A stretch of 64,000 bases of DNA from Xenophilus sp. AP218F (GCA_002213445.1 NJIE01000027.1:44638-108637), one strand, 5' to 3'. Positions 1-8,754 are shown, counted from the first letter of the stretch. The notes: generated from the sequence alone by a model not told the origin. Program-made: numbers and translations.

Positions 1-976
1 CCGTGCCATGCGTCACCAGCGGCAGCTTGAGCAGGACAAAGCGGGAAGACACGCTGATCGGCGCGTCGGGCGCGCCCAGCACCGAGCAGGGGCCGATGGA
101 AACCAGCCGGTCGGCCACCACCGGGCCGAAGATGCGGCAACCGCCCAGGGCGATCACCGACTGATCGGAAATCACCGAGCCGTTGATCACCGCGCCGCGG
201 CCGATCCGCACCGAACCGCCGGCCTTGACGCTGCCGTCCACGCGACAGCCATGGCCGATCTTCAATTGCCCGCGCACCACCAGGTTGCCGCGCAACACGC
301 TGCGCTCCGGCAAGACGAAGTCGCCATTCACTACCGCGCGCCGCATCGCGGCGTTGTAGAACAGGGTATGCGGCAGTCGGCTGATATCCACCTCGCCACC
401 CGGCGGGGGCGGCGGCTCCATCTGCCAGTCGTCGCCCAGGCGGATGGCGGCCGCCTGGATGCGCTGGAAGCTGATCGGCCCCTCGATGCGCATGGTGTCC
501 TCCGCCACCAGGCGGCCGAACAGCGAGCAGCCCGGCGCCGCCCGCACATCGCGCGCGCCGGCCCAGCGCAACACGGAACTGTCCTCGCCCAGGCGCAGCT
601 CGCCTTCGGCCAGCGCGCTGCGCAGGATCACCCCGGCGCCGGTGGCGATATCGCCTTTGCAATACACCTCCTTCAGGCAACTGAAGCCCTCCGGAATGCG
701 CAACTCGCCTTGCGCCAGCACCTCCTCTTCCAGCGTCGGCCGCGCTTGGTCTTGCTGCGCGGCGAAGCGGGCGTTCCAGTCGACAGACGCCGCGTCCGGG
801 CCCAGCGTGGCCAGGCGCTTGCGATAGTTCACCGCGAAAGCATTGGCGCTGCCGACGTGGCTCCGGTCGATGCCCAGGGCCGCGGTATCGGTCTTCTGGT
901 ACAGCTCCAGCAGGCCGGGCAGCAAGGGCGCGATCACCAGCGCCAGCGCGCCCAGCGCGTAAAGAATCGCAGTCAT
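1..976 (-). CDS. membrane-anchored beta-solenoid (bactofilin-like) protein, 3' end outside window
   Basis: Partial gene; about 325 residues are visible and the frame runs open through the left edge. The first ~22 residues (MTAILYALGALALVIAPLLP) form one membrane segment. After a linker of about 80 residues come short repeating strands rich in G, V and I (for example GQLKIGHGCRVDGSVKAGG), the pattern of a left- or right-handed beta-solenoid as in polymer-forming (bactofilin-like) proteins. The start ATG at 976 overlaps the stop of the upstream glycosyltransferase by 4 nt (ATGA), so the two are translationally coupled. Context suggests a scaffold or assembly role in exopolysaccharide production; this is inference and no catalytic motif is visible. 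Confidence 0.72.
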   Translation of the reverse strand, partial: MTAILYALGALALVIAPLLPGLLELYQKTDTAALGIDRSHVGSANAFAVNYRKRLATLGPDAASVDWNARFAAQQDQARPTLEEEVLAQGELRIPEGFSCLKEVYCKGDIATGAGVILRSALAEGELRLGEDSSVLRWAGARDVRAAPGCSLFGRLVAEDTMRIEGPISFQRIQAAAIRLGDDWQMEPPPPPGGEVDISRLPHTLFYNAAMRRAVVNGDFVLPERSVLRGNLVVRGQLKIGHGCRVDGSVKAGGSVRIGRGAVINGSVISDQSVIALGGCRIFGPVVADRLVSIGPCSVLGAPDAPISVSSRFVLLKLPLVTHGT

Positions 977-2550
977 GCGGTTTGCCCCCGGTAGCGTTTG
1001 GTCTTGTCCCAATGCAGGGCCCGATTTTTGCGGAAAGGATCGATCAGCGTCTGGGTCAGCGTTGCCCGGGCGATGGTCACCAGGCTGACCAGGAAGCCGA
1101 AGATGGCGAACGGCAGAATGCGCAAGCGCCTGCCACTGCCATCCAGATAACAGGCCGCGCCGATCTCGAAAAAGGCGGCGAAATTGCCCATCGCGCTGTA
1201 ACACACCAGCGCCATCACCAGCAGGATGCCCGGCGAGGGCAGCATGCTGTCGAAAAAGAACAGCATCAGGGTCGCGGCCCAGCCCAGCATCAGCAGGGGC
1301 GACATGGCGTACGTCCCCAGCAGAAGCAGGCCGTCCACCTTTTCCCGCCGCTGCACGCCCTTGGTGGTCAGCAGCCGCCGCACGTGGCGCGCCAGCGCCT
1401 GGTTGTGGCCGCGCGTCCAGCGCATCAATTGCCGCACGCGCACCGGCCAGCTCTCCGGCACTTCTTCGTAACATTCGGAACGGTTGGTATAGACCGTCAA
1501 CCAGCCGCCGATCAGCAGGCGGTAAGTCAGGTCGGTATCCTCGGCCAGCACATCGTCGTGCCAGCCGCCCACGCTGTTGAGCGCCGCCACGCGGATGCCG
1601 CCGACGGTGCCGCCGTACTGCGGCACCAGCTTCATGTTCATCCGGGCTTGCTGGTCCACCTGATAGCCGCCGGCCCGCTCCATGTCCAGCATGCGGGTCA
1701 GCAGATTGGTCCCGGGGTTCAGCGGCACCACCCGCCCCATCACCGCGCCCACCTCCGGATCGAAAAACGGCGCCACCAATTGCTTGATCAGGCCGCGGCC
1801 CGGCACGTAATCGGCGTCGAAGACGATGAACAGCTCGGTATCGATCCGCGCGGTGGCGTCCTTCAGCGCCGCCGCCTTGCCCGGCTTGCCCTCGGTGCGG
1901 TGGAACGGGCGGATCACGTCCGGCCGGCGCGCGGCGATGCGGTCGATGATTTCGCGGGTGCCGTCGGTGGAGCGGTCATTGACCGGCATGATGATCAGCC
2001 GCCCCTCCGGATAATCCGACTCCAGCAGCGCTTCCATCGCGTCGGCGATCACCGCCTCCTCGTTGTGCGCGGCGATGAACACGGTCACCGCCGGCCATTG
2101 CGCGGTCTCGATGTCCAGGTAAGGGTGGCGCTGATGGCCGAACAGGCGGTTGAGGGTGAACATCATGTGCCGCGCCGCGTAAATCATGATCAGCAGCACC
2201 ACGCCGTACAGCGTCAGGGTCAGCGCGCGCAATACCCAGATGCCCGGCCACGGCGCCTTGCGCTGCAGCAGGGGATCGTCTTCCCGGCTGACCGTGCGCA
2301 AGCGCCCTTCTTCGATCTGCGCCCTGATCAATTGCTGGGTATGGCGCAAATCCTCATTCTCCTCCGCGCCTTTGACGCGCGCCGAAGGCCCGCTGGCCGC
2401 CGGCGGAGCGTCTACCGGCAAGGCCGCCAGCGCGGCGGCGTTGTCGGCTTCGGCCAGCGCCACCGGCGCCGAACGCGCCAACGCGTGATGCGCCGCGCCG
2501 GCCATGGCCAGGGCGCACAACAGGCGCAGCATCCACACTCTGCGTCCCAT
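973..2550 (-). CDS. membrane glycosyltransferase, GT2 family (polysaccharide synthase type)
   Basis: 525 aa. A signal-like hydrophobic N-terminus (residues 5-25) is followed by a membrane span at ~104-126, a GT-A domain (~152-390) and several C-terminal spans. Processive GT2 motifs are present: FIAAHNEE near 158, FDADYVPG (D245, D247), AEDTD at 337-341 and the QLMRW box at 374-378. The family joins sugars from UDP-sugars into a polymer and passes it through the membrane, as in PgaC or cellulose synthase. I chose the ATG at 2550, preceded by GGAGGTGAAC; the frame stays open upstream but would run into the epimerase gene. It lies 2 nt after the epimerase stop and overlaps the next gene, so the three genes form one operon. 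Polymer identity is unknown. Confidence 0.88.
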   Translation of the reverse strand: MGRRVWMLRLLCALAMAGAAHHALARSAPVALAEADNAAALAALPVDAPPAASGPSARVKGAEENEDLRHTQQLIRAQIEEGRLRTVSREDDPLLQRKAPWPGIWVLRALTLTLYGVVLLIMIYAARHMMFTLNRLFGHQRHPYLDIETAQWPAVTVFIAAHNEEAVIADAMEALLESDYPEGRLIIMPVNDRSTDGTREIIDRIAARRPDVIRPFHRTEGKPGKAAALKDATARIDTELFIVFDADYVPGRGLIKQLVAPFFDPEVGAVMGRVVPLNPGTNLLTRMLDMERAGGYQVDQQARMNMKLVPQYGGTVGGIRVAALNSVGGWHDDVLAEDTDLTYRLLIGGWLTVYTNRSECYEEVPESWPVRVRQLMRWTRGHNQALARHVRRLLTTKGVQRREKVDGLLLLGTYAMSPLLMLGWAATLMLFFFDSMLPSPGILLVMALVCYSAMGNFAAFFEIGAACYLDGSGRRLRILPFAIFGFLVSLVTIARATLTQTLIDPFRKNRALHWDKTKRYRGQTA

Positions 2551-2552
2551 GT

Positions 2553-3731
2553 TCACCTCCCGGCCACGGCCACCGCCGCCTCGCTCTCGACCTGGCGGCC
2601 GATCAAGGCCGGCAGCGACGACAGGATGGCGGCGATGCGCCAGCCGGCGCGGCCGTCGCCGTAAGGATTGTGGGCTTGCGACATTTGCCGGTACGCGGCC
2701 TCGTCGTCCAGCAGCTCGCTGGCGCATTGCACGATGCGCGCGGTTTCGGTTCCCACCAGCCTGGCGGTGCCGGCGGCCAGGGCCTCCGGGCGCTCGGTGG
2801 TGTCGCGCGTGACCAGCACCGGTTTGCCCAAGGCCGGCGCTTCCTCCTGGATGCCGCCCGAATCGGTGATGATCAGGTAGGAACGCACCATCAGGTAGAC
2901 GAAGGGCAGATACTCCTGCGGGTCGATCAGATGGATATTGCTCACCTTGGAGAGCAGCGCGTAGACCGGCTCGCGCACGTTTGGATTCAGATGCACCGGG
3001 TAGACGAAGTCCACGTCGGGATAGCGCTCGGCCAGCAAGGCCAGCGCGCGGCAGAAACTTTCAAACTTCTCGCCGAAGTTCTCGCGGCGATGGCCGGTCA
3101 CCAGAATCATCCGGGCAGCCGGCCGCAGGAAGGCAAAGCCGTCGCTCAGGCCGGCTTGCAGCGCCGGCTGCGTTTGCAGCTTCTCCACCGTCAGCAGCAG
3201 GGCGTCCACCACGCTGTTGCCGGTGATGAAAATCCGCGAAGGATCCACGCTTTCCCGCCGCAGATTGCGACAGGATTCTTCCGTGGGCGCGAAATACCAG
3301 GAAGACAGGGTATCGGTCACCCGGCGGTTCATCTCCTCCGGCCACGGCGAATGCAAATCGCCGGTGCGCAAGCCGGCCTCGACATGCGCCACCGGAATCT
3401 TGCGATAAAAAGCGGCCAGGCTCGCGCCCAGCGTGGTGGCCGTATCGCCGTGCACCAGCACCACATCGGGCTGCACCGCCTCCAGCACCTTGTCTATTTC
3501 CTGGATGAGCAAGGCGGTCAACATCGCCAGCCCCTGGGCCTTGTTCATCAATTGCAGGTCAAAATCCGGCTGCACGCCAAACAAGCCCAACACCTGATCC
3601 AGCATCTCCCGGTGCTGGCCCGTGACGCATACCCGCGACCTCACGCCGGGGCAATCCTCCAGCGCCTGGATGATGGGGATCATCTTGATGGCCTCAGGCC
3701 GAGTACCAAATATCGTCAATGCCGTAATCAT
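2553..3731 (-). CDS. wecB: UDP-N-acetylglucosamine 2-epimerase (non-hydrolysing)
   Basis: 392 aa, the usual length for the WecB/MnaA family. It interconverts UDP-GlcNAc and UDP-ManNAc in the cytoplasm and so supplies ManNAc or ManNAcA units for surface polysaccharides. Family motifs are visible: GTRPEAIKM at the N-terminus, [29 protein letters not shown] and the DSGGIQEEA substrate-binding loop. The start is the ATG at 3731 (MITALTIFG), preceded by GAGGGAAGC; a longer reading exists but adds non-family sequence. First gene of a minus-strand operon with the glycosyltransferase and beta-solenoid protein, which suggests a ManNAc-containing exopolysaccharide. Confidence 0.93.
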   Translation of the reverse strand: MITALTIFGTRPEAIKMIPIIQALEDCPGVRSRVCVTGQHREMLDQVLGLFGVQPDFDLQLMNKAQGLAMLTALLIQEIDKVLEAVQPDVVLVHGDTATTLGASLAAFYRKIPVAHVEAGLRTGDLHSPWPEEMNRRVTDTLSSWYFAPTEESCRNLRRESVDPSRIFITGNSVVDALLLTVEKLQTQPALQAGLSDGFAFLRPAARMILVTGHRRENFGEKFESFCRALALLAERYPDVDFVYPVHLNPNVREPVYALLSKVSNIHLIDPQEYLPFVYLMVRSYLIITDSGGIQEEAPALGKPVLVTRDTTERPEALAAGTARLVGTETARIVQCASELLDDEAAYRQMSQAHNPYGDGRAGWRIAAILSSLPALIGRQVESEAAVAVAGR

Positions 3732-4340
3732 GCTTCCCTCGCTTGGGATACTGTCTCCAAACGGTCCACCCGTGCTCCAAAACACCTGCTCAACACGCGG
3801 CCCCCGCCCTGCGTCGCCAACTTCAGCGCGCCGCCAATTATTAACTTAACAAAATAATTGTTTCAATTAATTATTTAATATAGGGTCGAGCACGAGCCGC
3901 GCGCCGTCGGCGCTTCAGCTTTCGTGCCAGGCGCGCGAGCCGGACCTGCAAGCGGCCGCTGCAAATCTTTGCAATCAAGCGAGGCGTTTGATTGAAAAAT
4001 GCCGATCAATATTCTTTTGGTATTTTTTTTATTGTATTTAATTCTTTAGGAATTAATTGGCCACTGTCTCTCAAAAGCGACAGCAGCAAGCCCATCCAGC
4101 GCGCCGAACCGGTCGCTTGATCCAAGCCCCGCACCGAATGGCCAGGCCGCGCAGCCGGCCGGCAATCGAAGCGAAACGCGCGTCACGCAGTCGGAAGGAA
4201 AAATACGAAGCAGGCGCGAGAACTCCCGTCGCCAGCCAACCGGCCGGCGCGGCGTCGTCAGGAAAGGAAAAGAAAGGAAAGGAAAGGAAAGGCCTCAAGG
4301 GCTGAGCAGGGGAAGGACAATCGCGGCGATGCGGCATCGC
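3732..4340. other. AT-rich intergenic spacer upstream of wecB
   Basis: About 600 bp with no convincing gene. Two blocks (3838-3880 and 4005-4056) are far more AT-rich than the surrounding genes. On the minus strand a TTGAAA (3861-3866) lies 17 nt from TAATAA (3838-3843); this is a weak candidate promoter for wecB. An open frame at 4057-4305 on the plus strand encodes only low-complexity basic sequence and is not called. A purine repeat sits at 4260-4292. Confidence 0.5.
4260..4292. repeat. GGAAA-type simple purine repeat
   Basis: About 33 bp of imperfect tandem GGAAA units (two units, an irregular AGAAA, then three clean units). It lies between the tRNA-Thr terminator and the AT-rich wecB upstream region, in no gene. 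Confidence 0.8.
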
Positions 4341-4342
4341 CG

Positions 4343-4377
4343 GAAAAACAAAGGGGTTAGCGATGCGCTAACCCCTT
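4343..4377 (-). terminator. Rho-independent terminator after the tRNA-Thr gene
   Basis: 12-bp perfect stem (4351-4362 with 4366-4377) and a 3-nt loop. Read on the minus strand it is followed by TGTTTTT, so it ends the tRNA transcript. Confidence 0.85.
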
Positions 4378-4385
4378 GGTCTGAA

Positions 4386-4461
4386 TGGTGCCGGTAAGAG
4401 GAGTCGAACCCCCGACCTTCGCATTACGAATGCGCTGCTCTACCAACTGAGCTATACCGGC
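4386..4461 (-). tRNA. tRNA-Thr (anticodon CGT)
   Basis: 76 nt with encoded CCA. The acceptor stem pairs GCCGGTA with TACCGGC, the D-loop has AGTTGGTA, and the T arm has GGTTCGACTCC. The 7-nt anticodon loop TTCGTAA reads ACG codons. It is the last of three minus-strand tRNAs. Confidence 0.95.
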
Positions 4462-4474
4462 AAACCAACTTGTT

Positions 4475-4515
4475 AAAAAAGCCTTGAGTCTCAGTAAAGA
4501 AATTCAAGGCTTTTT
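4475..4515. terminator. bidirectional terminator between tRNA-Thr and tRNA-Pro
   Basis: Stem GCCTTGA (4481-4487) with TCAAGGC (4504-4510), extended by A and T runs on both sides. Read on the minus strand it would end the tRNA-Pro transcript, implying that tRNA-Thr has its own promoter or depends on read-through. Confidence 0.65.
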
Positions 4516-4521
4516 GGAATC

Positions 4522-4598
4522 TGGTCGGAGTGAGAGGATTCGAACCTCCGGCCTCTACGTCCCGAACGTAGCGCTCTACCAGGCTAAGCTACACTCCG
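4522..4598 (-). tRNA. tRNA-Pro (anticodon CGG), copy 1
   Basis: 77 nt with encoded CCA. Acceptor CGGAGTG pairs with CACTCCG; anticodon stem CTACG/CGTAG carries the loop TTCGGGA, giving CGG for CCG codons. Identical in sequence to the copy at 4674-4750. Confidence 0.95.
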
Positions 4599-4673
4599 TT
4601 TTACTGCTTCTCGTCTTGCGTCGAGGAGGAGTAATTTACAGCATCTTCAATATTTTGCCAAGCATTTTATAAC

Positions 4674-4750
4674 TGGTCGGAGTGAGAGGATTCGAACCTC
4701 CGGCCTCTACGTCCCGAACGTAGCGCTCTACCAGGCTAAGCTACACTCCG
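4674..4750 (-). tRNA. tRNA-Pro (anticodon CGG), copy 2
   Basis: 77 nt, identical to the copy 75 bp away. The duplicate raises the dose of the CCG-reading tRNA, which fits a GC-rich genome that uses CCG heavily. First gene of the tRNA cluster on the minus strand. Confidence 0.95.
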
Positions 4751-4843
4751 ACGACCGGTTACTGCTTGCTCCGAAATACTGCTGTTGCGTCGCTGGCTGC
4801 GGTACAATTAGCGGCTTCAGAGGACGCGCATTATGGAACAAAT

Positions 4844-5818
4844 ATGTGGTTTAGGCAACTATCTTTTTACCGTTTGAACACAGAAAACACCCCGACCGCG
4901 GAGCAACTCCTTGGCGCGCTGGAGAAAAAACCCTTTCAACCCTGCATGGGGCTGGATTGGTTCAGCGAGGGCTGGGTTCCGCCCGCCGGCCACCTGGAAG
5001 CCCCGGTGCACGTCGCCCGCGACTATCAGATGATTTCCCTGCGGCGCGAGGACAAGGTGCTGCCCGCGTCCGTGATCCGCGATTTCGTCGAACTCAAGGT
5101 GCAGGACATCGAGAACCGCGAGCTGCGCAAGGTGGGCCGCAAGGAAAAGCTGGCGCTGAAGGAACAGGTCACCGATGACCTGCTGCCCCGCGCCTTCGTG
5201 CGCAGCAGCCGGCTGAACGCCTACATCGACAGCCGGCGCGGCTGGGTCATGGTGGATTCCGGCACGGCCAGCAAGGCCGAAGCCCTGCTGACCAAGCTGC
5301 GCGAGGCCCTGCCCCCCTTCCCGGCCGCGCTACCGCGCACCCAGATCGCCCCGCATACCGCCATGACCGACTGGCTGGCCGCCGGCGAAGCGCCGCACGG
5401 CTTCGAGCTGGATGCCGATTGCGAACTGAAGGACAGCGGCGAGAACGGCGCCGTGATCCGCTGCAGCCGCATGGATCTCACCGCCGAAGAGGTGCGCCAG
5501 CACATCGCCACCGGCAAGCAGGTCACCAAGCTTGGCCTGATCTGGAACGAGAAGATCCGCTTCCAGCTGACCGACACCCTGCAACTCAAGCGGTTGCAAT
5601 TCCTGGACCTGCTGCAGGAAGAAGCCAGCCAGGCGGGCGACGATCGCGAAAGCCTGTTCGAGGCCACCCTGCTGCTGATGGGCGAAGAACTGGGCGAGCT
5701 GGCCGACGCCCTGATTTACGCGCTGGGCGGCCTGGAAGCCAGCCAGGCGCAAACCGCGCCGGCGATGGACGCCGCCGGCGGAGACAAGGCCGACAGCGTC
5801 GAAGTGCCTTGGGATTAA
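4844..5818 (+). CDS. rdgC: recombination-associated protein RdgC
   Basis: 324 aa, close to the family length of ~300. RdgC forms a ring dimer around DNA, binds without sequence specificity and limits RecA filament formation; in Neisseria it affects pilin variation. Recognised by the N-terminal MWFRQLSFYRLN, then CMGLDWFSEGW, KVLPASVIRDFVELKV and VGRKEKLALKEQVTDDLLPRAF. I chose the ATG at 4844 because the family begins MWF, with GGAACA just upstream; a longer in-frame start at 4766 would add 26 unrelated residues. A TACAAT at 4803-4808 may be the -10. A strong terminator follows. Confidence 0.95.
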   Translation: MWFRQLSFYRLNTENTPTAEQLLGALEKKPFQPCMGLDWFSEGWVPPAGHLEAPVHVARDYQMISLRREDKVLPASVIRDFVELKVQDIENRELRKVGRKEKLALKEQVTDDLLPRAFVRSSRLNAYIDSRRGWVMVDSGTASKAEALLTKLREALPPFPAALPRTQIAPHTAMTDWLAAGEAPHGFELDADCELKDSGENGAVIRCSRMDLTAEEVRQHIATGKQVTKLGLIWNEKIRFQLTDTLQLKRLQFLDLLQEEASQAGDDRESLFEATLLLMGEELGELADALIYALGGLEASQAQTAPAMDAAGGDKADSVEVPWD

Positions 5819-5836
5819 GGCTGCCGCCACCCTCTC

Positions 5837-5863
5837 AAGCCGGGCTCATGCCCGGCTTTTTTT
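5837..5863 (+). terminator. rdgC terminator
   Basis: 9-bp stem AAGCCGGGC (5837-5845) with GCCCGGCTT (5850-5858), a TCAT loop and a run of seven T. Confidence 0.9.
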
Positions 5864-5995
5864 GCGTCCGTCCTGCCGTTACCTCCCCGCCGCTTTAGTT
5901 CCATTAAGAAAACCTAATACACACTTACCGATAATCAATTTAACAAATCTATTGAACTTGCCAATACTACAGCCATCAACTATCAGGAGAGCGTA

Positions 5996-6058
5996 ATGCA
6001 GCACAACTGGAAAGACGCCTTGCTGGACATGTGGGCCGCTCTGGCCTGTCTACAGTAA
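5996..6058 (+). CDS. 20-codon ORF upstream of catalase
   Basis: Encodes MQHNWKDALLDMWAALACLQ. AGGAGAG, an excellent ribosome-binding site, lies 5-8 nt before the ATG, and the stop is 33 bp before the catalase start. No family is recognised. The amphipathic-looking peptide could be a true micropeptide or a leader that affects catalase translation. The strong start signal is the only direct evidence. Confidence 0.4.
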   Translation: MQHNWKDALLDMWAALACLQ

Positions 6059-6091
6059 TCCCTCCCCCCCCCATCCACAGGAGAACCCAAG

Positions 6092-7534
6092 ATGAGCAAG
6101 CACCCTCTTACCACCGCCGCCGGCGCGCCGGTCGTCGACAACCAGAACGTGCAAACCGCCGGCCCGCGCGGCCCGATGCTGCTGCAGGATGTCTGGTTCC
6201 TGGAAAAACTGGCCCACTTCGATCGCGAAGTGATTCCGGAACGCCGCATGCACGCCAAGGGTTCCGGCGCTTTCGGCACCTTCACCGTCACCCATGACAT
6301 CACCCGCTATACCCGCGCCAGGCTGTTTTCCGAAATCGGCAAGCAAACCGAACTGTTCGCCCGCTTCTCCACCGTGGCCGGCGAGCGCGGCGCGGCCGAC
6401 GCCGAACGCGACATCCGCGGCTTCGCCGTCAAGTTCTACACCGAGGAAGGCAACTGGGACCTGGTGGGCAACAACACGCCGGTATTCTTCCTGCGCGACC
6501 CGCTGAAATTCCCCGACCTCAACCGCGCGGTGAAACGCAACCCGTACACCAATATGCGCGACGCCAACGCCAACTGGGACTTCTGGACGCTGCTGCCTGA
6601 AGCGCTGCACCAGGTCACCATCGTGATGAGCGACCGAGGCATTCCGGCCAGCTACCGCCACATGCACGGTTTCGGCAGCCACACCTTCAGCCTGATCAAC
6701 GCCGCAGGCGAGCGCCACTGGGTGAAGTTCCACTTCCGCAGCCATCAGGGCATCCAGAACCTGACCGACGCCGAGGCAACCGAGCTGGTGGGCCGCGACC
6801 GCGAAAGCTCGCAGCGCGATCTGCTGGACAGCATCGACCGTGGCGACTTCCCGCGCTGGACCCTGTCCATCCAGATCATGACCGAGCAGCAGGCGCGCGA
6901 CTGTCCCTTCAACCCCTTCGACCTGACCAAGGTCTGGTCGCACAAGGACTATCCGCTGATCGAAGTAGGCGTGCTGGAACTGAACCGCAACCCGGACAAC
7001 TATTTCGCCGACGTGGAACAGGCCGCCTTCAACCCGGCCAACGTGGTGCCCGGCATCAGCTTCTCGCCTGACCGCATGCTGCAAGGCCGGCTGTTCGCCT
7101 ACGGCGACGCCGAACGCTACCGCCTGGGCGTCAACCATCACCAGATTCCGGTCAACGCCCCGCGCTGTCCGTTCCACAGCTACCACCGCGACGGCGCGAT
7201 GCGCGTGGACAGCAACGCCGGCCGCACCATAGGCTACGAGCCGAACGGCTACGGCCAATGGCAGCAGCAGCCGCAATACGGCGAGCCGCCGCTCTCGCTG
7301 TCCGGCGACGCTTACCACTACGACTTCCGCGAGGACGATGACGATTACTACAGCCAGCCGGGCGCGCTGTTCCGCCTGATGAATCCGGCGCAACGGCAGG
7401 CGCTGTTCGACAACACCGCCCGCGCGATGGACGGCGTGGAGGAAACGATCAAGCGCCGCCACATCGCCAACTGCGCCAAGGCCGACCCAGCTTACGGCGC
7501 GGGCGTGGCCAAAGCCCTGGGACTGGACGGCTAA
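6092..7534 (+). CDS. katA: haem catalase (small-subunit, clade 3 type)
   Basis: 480 aa, typical of small-subunit catalases. It converts hydrogen peroxide to water and oxygen in the cytoplasm. The distal His54 lies in [12 protein letters not shown], the distal Asn127 in [11 protein letters not shown] and the proximal haem-ligand Tyr337 in [20 protein letters not shown] precedes the ATG. It lies alone on the plus strand, after the 20-codon ORF and before a terminator. I looked for an OxyR-type site upstream and saw no convincing match; only an inverted repeat TCAAT-N11-ATTGA at 5935-5955. Confidence 0.96.
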   Translation: MSKHPLTTAAGAPVVDNQNVQTAGPRGPMLLQDVWFLEKLAHFDREVIPERRMHAKGSGAFGTFTVTHDITRYTRARLFSEIGKQTELFARFSTVAGERGAADAERDIRGFAVKFYTEEGNWDLVGNNTPVFFLRDPLKFPDLNRAVKRNPYTNMRDANANWDFWTLLPEALHQVTIVMSDRGIPASYRHMHGFGSHTFSLINAAGERHWVKFHFRSHQGIQNLTDAEATELVGRDRESSQRDLLDSIDRGDFPRWTLSIQIMTEQQARDCPFNPFDLTKVWSHKDYPLIEVGVLELNRNPDNYFADVEQAAFNPANVVPGISFSPDRMLQGRLFAYGDAERYRLGVNHHQIPVNAPRCPFHSYHRDGAMRVDSNAGRTIGYEPNGYGQWQQQPQYGEPPLSLSGDAYHYDFREDDDDYYSQPGALFRLMNPAQRQALFDNTARAMDGVEETIKRRHIANCAKADPAYGAGVAKALGLDG

Positions 7535-7585
7535 GCTCCGAGCGCGCCGCACTCGCCATGCGGCGCGCGCGGGCCGCCAGCCGCG

Positions 7586-7609
7586 AGGGCAAGGCAACTT
7601 GCCCTTTTT
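7586..7609 (+). terminator. katA terminator
   Basis: 8-bp stem AGGGCAAG (7586-7593) with CTTGCCCT (7598-7605), a GCAA tetraloop and a T run. Confidence 0.88.
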
Positions 7610-7622
7610 CTCGCAATTAAAT

Positions 7623-7641
7623 AATAATGATTATCATTAAT
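7623..7641. promoter_or_regulatory. Fur box
   Basis: AATAATGATTATCATTAAT, matching the 19-bp Fur consensus GATAATGATAATCATTATC at 16 of 19 positions (the central A/T counted as equivalent). It is palindromic and sits 16 bp upstream of the start codon of a 33-aa ORF, so Fur with iron would block it. Confidence 0.82.
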
Positions 7642-7657
7642 ATTAAGGAGTGGAAAA

Positions 7658-7759
7658 ATGACCTCGCACCCTGCCGCGCCTACGCGCTGGCGCAGAACCC
7701 TGGGATTGCTGATCTTTCTGGCCGGTTGCCTGCTGTTGCTGAACGGCCTGCTGGCATGA
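7658..7759 (+). CDS. 33-aa single-span membrane peptide, probably Fur-regulated
   Basis: Encodes a 33-residue peptide with a polar, basic start (MTSHPAAPTRWRR) and one hydrophobic segment (TLGLLIFLAGCLLLLNGLLA), so an N-in single-pass inner-membrane peptide is likely. AAGGAG lies 7 nt before the ATG and a strong Fur box lies directly upstream. No iron-transport gene follows; the next gene is a LigB-type dioxygenase 169 bp downstream. The peptide does not show the HemP motif. Function unknown; iron-limited expression is inferred from the operator. Confidence 0.65.
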   Translation: MTSHPAAPTRWRRTLGLLIFLAGCLLLLNGLLA

Positions 7760-7928
7760 GGCGACGGCCGGACCGTCGCCGCATGGCGGCCGGCCAGCTT
7801 CTCGCATCGCCGGAACGATCGTGAAATTATTAACCAACAGGAAATTATCAAGTGCGGCCACGGTGATTTTTCGCCGCCGCCTCCTGGCGTAAGCTGCTCG
7901 CATCGTCATTTTTCGCAAGCAATCCGCC

Positions 7929-8708
7929 ATGAGCTCACGCCAACCCGCCCTGTTTCTGTCCCACGGCGCGCCCACCCTGGCGCTGGAAGACAGCCCTACC
8001 CACCATTTCCTGCGCCGGCTGGGCCTGGCGCTGCCCAAGCCCCGCGCCATCGTCATCCTGTCCGCGCACTGGCAGAGCCCGGAGCCTTGCGTCAACCTGA
8101 ACCCATACCCGGAAACCGTGCACGACTTCGGCGGCTTCCCGGCGCCGCTGTACCAGTTGCAATACCCGGCGGAAACCGATCAGCTTCTGGCTCGACAGGT
8201 TCTGGATAGCCTGCAAGCCGCCGGCTTCAATCCTTCCAGCAACAGCCAGCGCGGCCTCGACCACGGCATGTGGGTGCCCCTGATGCTGATGCATCCGGCT
8301 GCGGACATCCCGCTGGTGCCGATCTCCCTGCCGCGCAGCGCCAGCGTGGCGCAACTGATGGCGCTGGGCCGCGCGTTGCGCCCGCTGCGCGACGACAACG
8401 TGCTGCTGATCGGCTCCGGCAGCTACACCCACAACCTGGGCCAGCTCTATCCGGAAGGCAGCGCGCCGCAGCCGTGGAGCCTGGCGTTCGCAGCCTGGCT
8501 GGACGACGCGCTGGAGCGCCAGGACGCCGCGGCGTTGGAAAACTGGCAAACGCTGGCCCCGCACGCCCAACGCAACCACCCCAGCGACGAACACATCCGC
8601 CCCCTGTGGGTGATGCAGGGCGCGGCCGGCCCGGACGGGCGCGCCAGCAAGCTGCACGACGACTGGCGCGCCGGCAATCTGTCCATGGCCTGCTGGCGAT
8701 TTGACTGA
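7929..8708 (+). CDS. DODA/LigB-family extradiol ring-cleavage dioxygenase (YgiD-like)
   Basis: 259 aa, matching the single-domain YgiD/DODA family. Members cleave catechol-type rings such as DOPA with a metal bound by histidines. Conserved histidines are at SHGAP (H12), SAHW (H47), GLDHGMW (H112), SYTHN (H168) and HPSDEH (H217, H222). No neighbouring gene forms a ring-degradation pathway, so the physiological substrate is unclear. It could share a transcript with the Fur-regulated peptide upstream, because I see no terminator between them. Confidence 0.85.
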   Translation: MSSRQPALFLSHGAPTLALEDSPTHHFLRRLGLALPKPRAIVILSAHWQSPEPCVNLNPYPETVHDFGGFPAPLYQLQYPAETDQLLARQVLDSLQAAGFNPSSNSQRGLDHGMWVPLMLMHPAADIPLVPISLPRSASVAQLMALGRALRPLRDDNVLLIGSGSYTHNLGQLYPEGSAPQPWSLAFAAWLDDALERQDAAALENWQTLAPHAQRNHPSDEHIRPLWVMQGAAGPDGRASKLHDDWRAGNLSMACWRFD

Positions 8709-8720
8709 TCGCGGGCAAAA

Positions 8721-8754
8721 CAAAACCCCCATGGCATCATCGATGCGATGGGGG
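8721..8754 (-). terminator. proQ terminator
   Basis: Stem CCCCCAT (8726-8732) with ATGGGGG (8748-8754) and an inner GCAT/ATGC stem. On the minus strand it is followed by TTTTG and further T residues. Confidence 0.8.

Noticed and set aside
4057..4305. 82-codon frame on the plus strand in the spacer after wecB
   Set aside because: Basic low-complexity translation ending in the GGAAA repeat, no ribosome-binding site, no family resemblance.
5931..5960. Possible OxyR site upstream of katA
   Set aside because: Only one CTAT-like element was found and the 11-nt periodic ATAG/CTAT pattern is absent; the TCAAT-N11-ATTGA repeat does not fit a known site.
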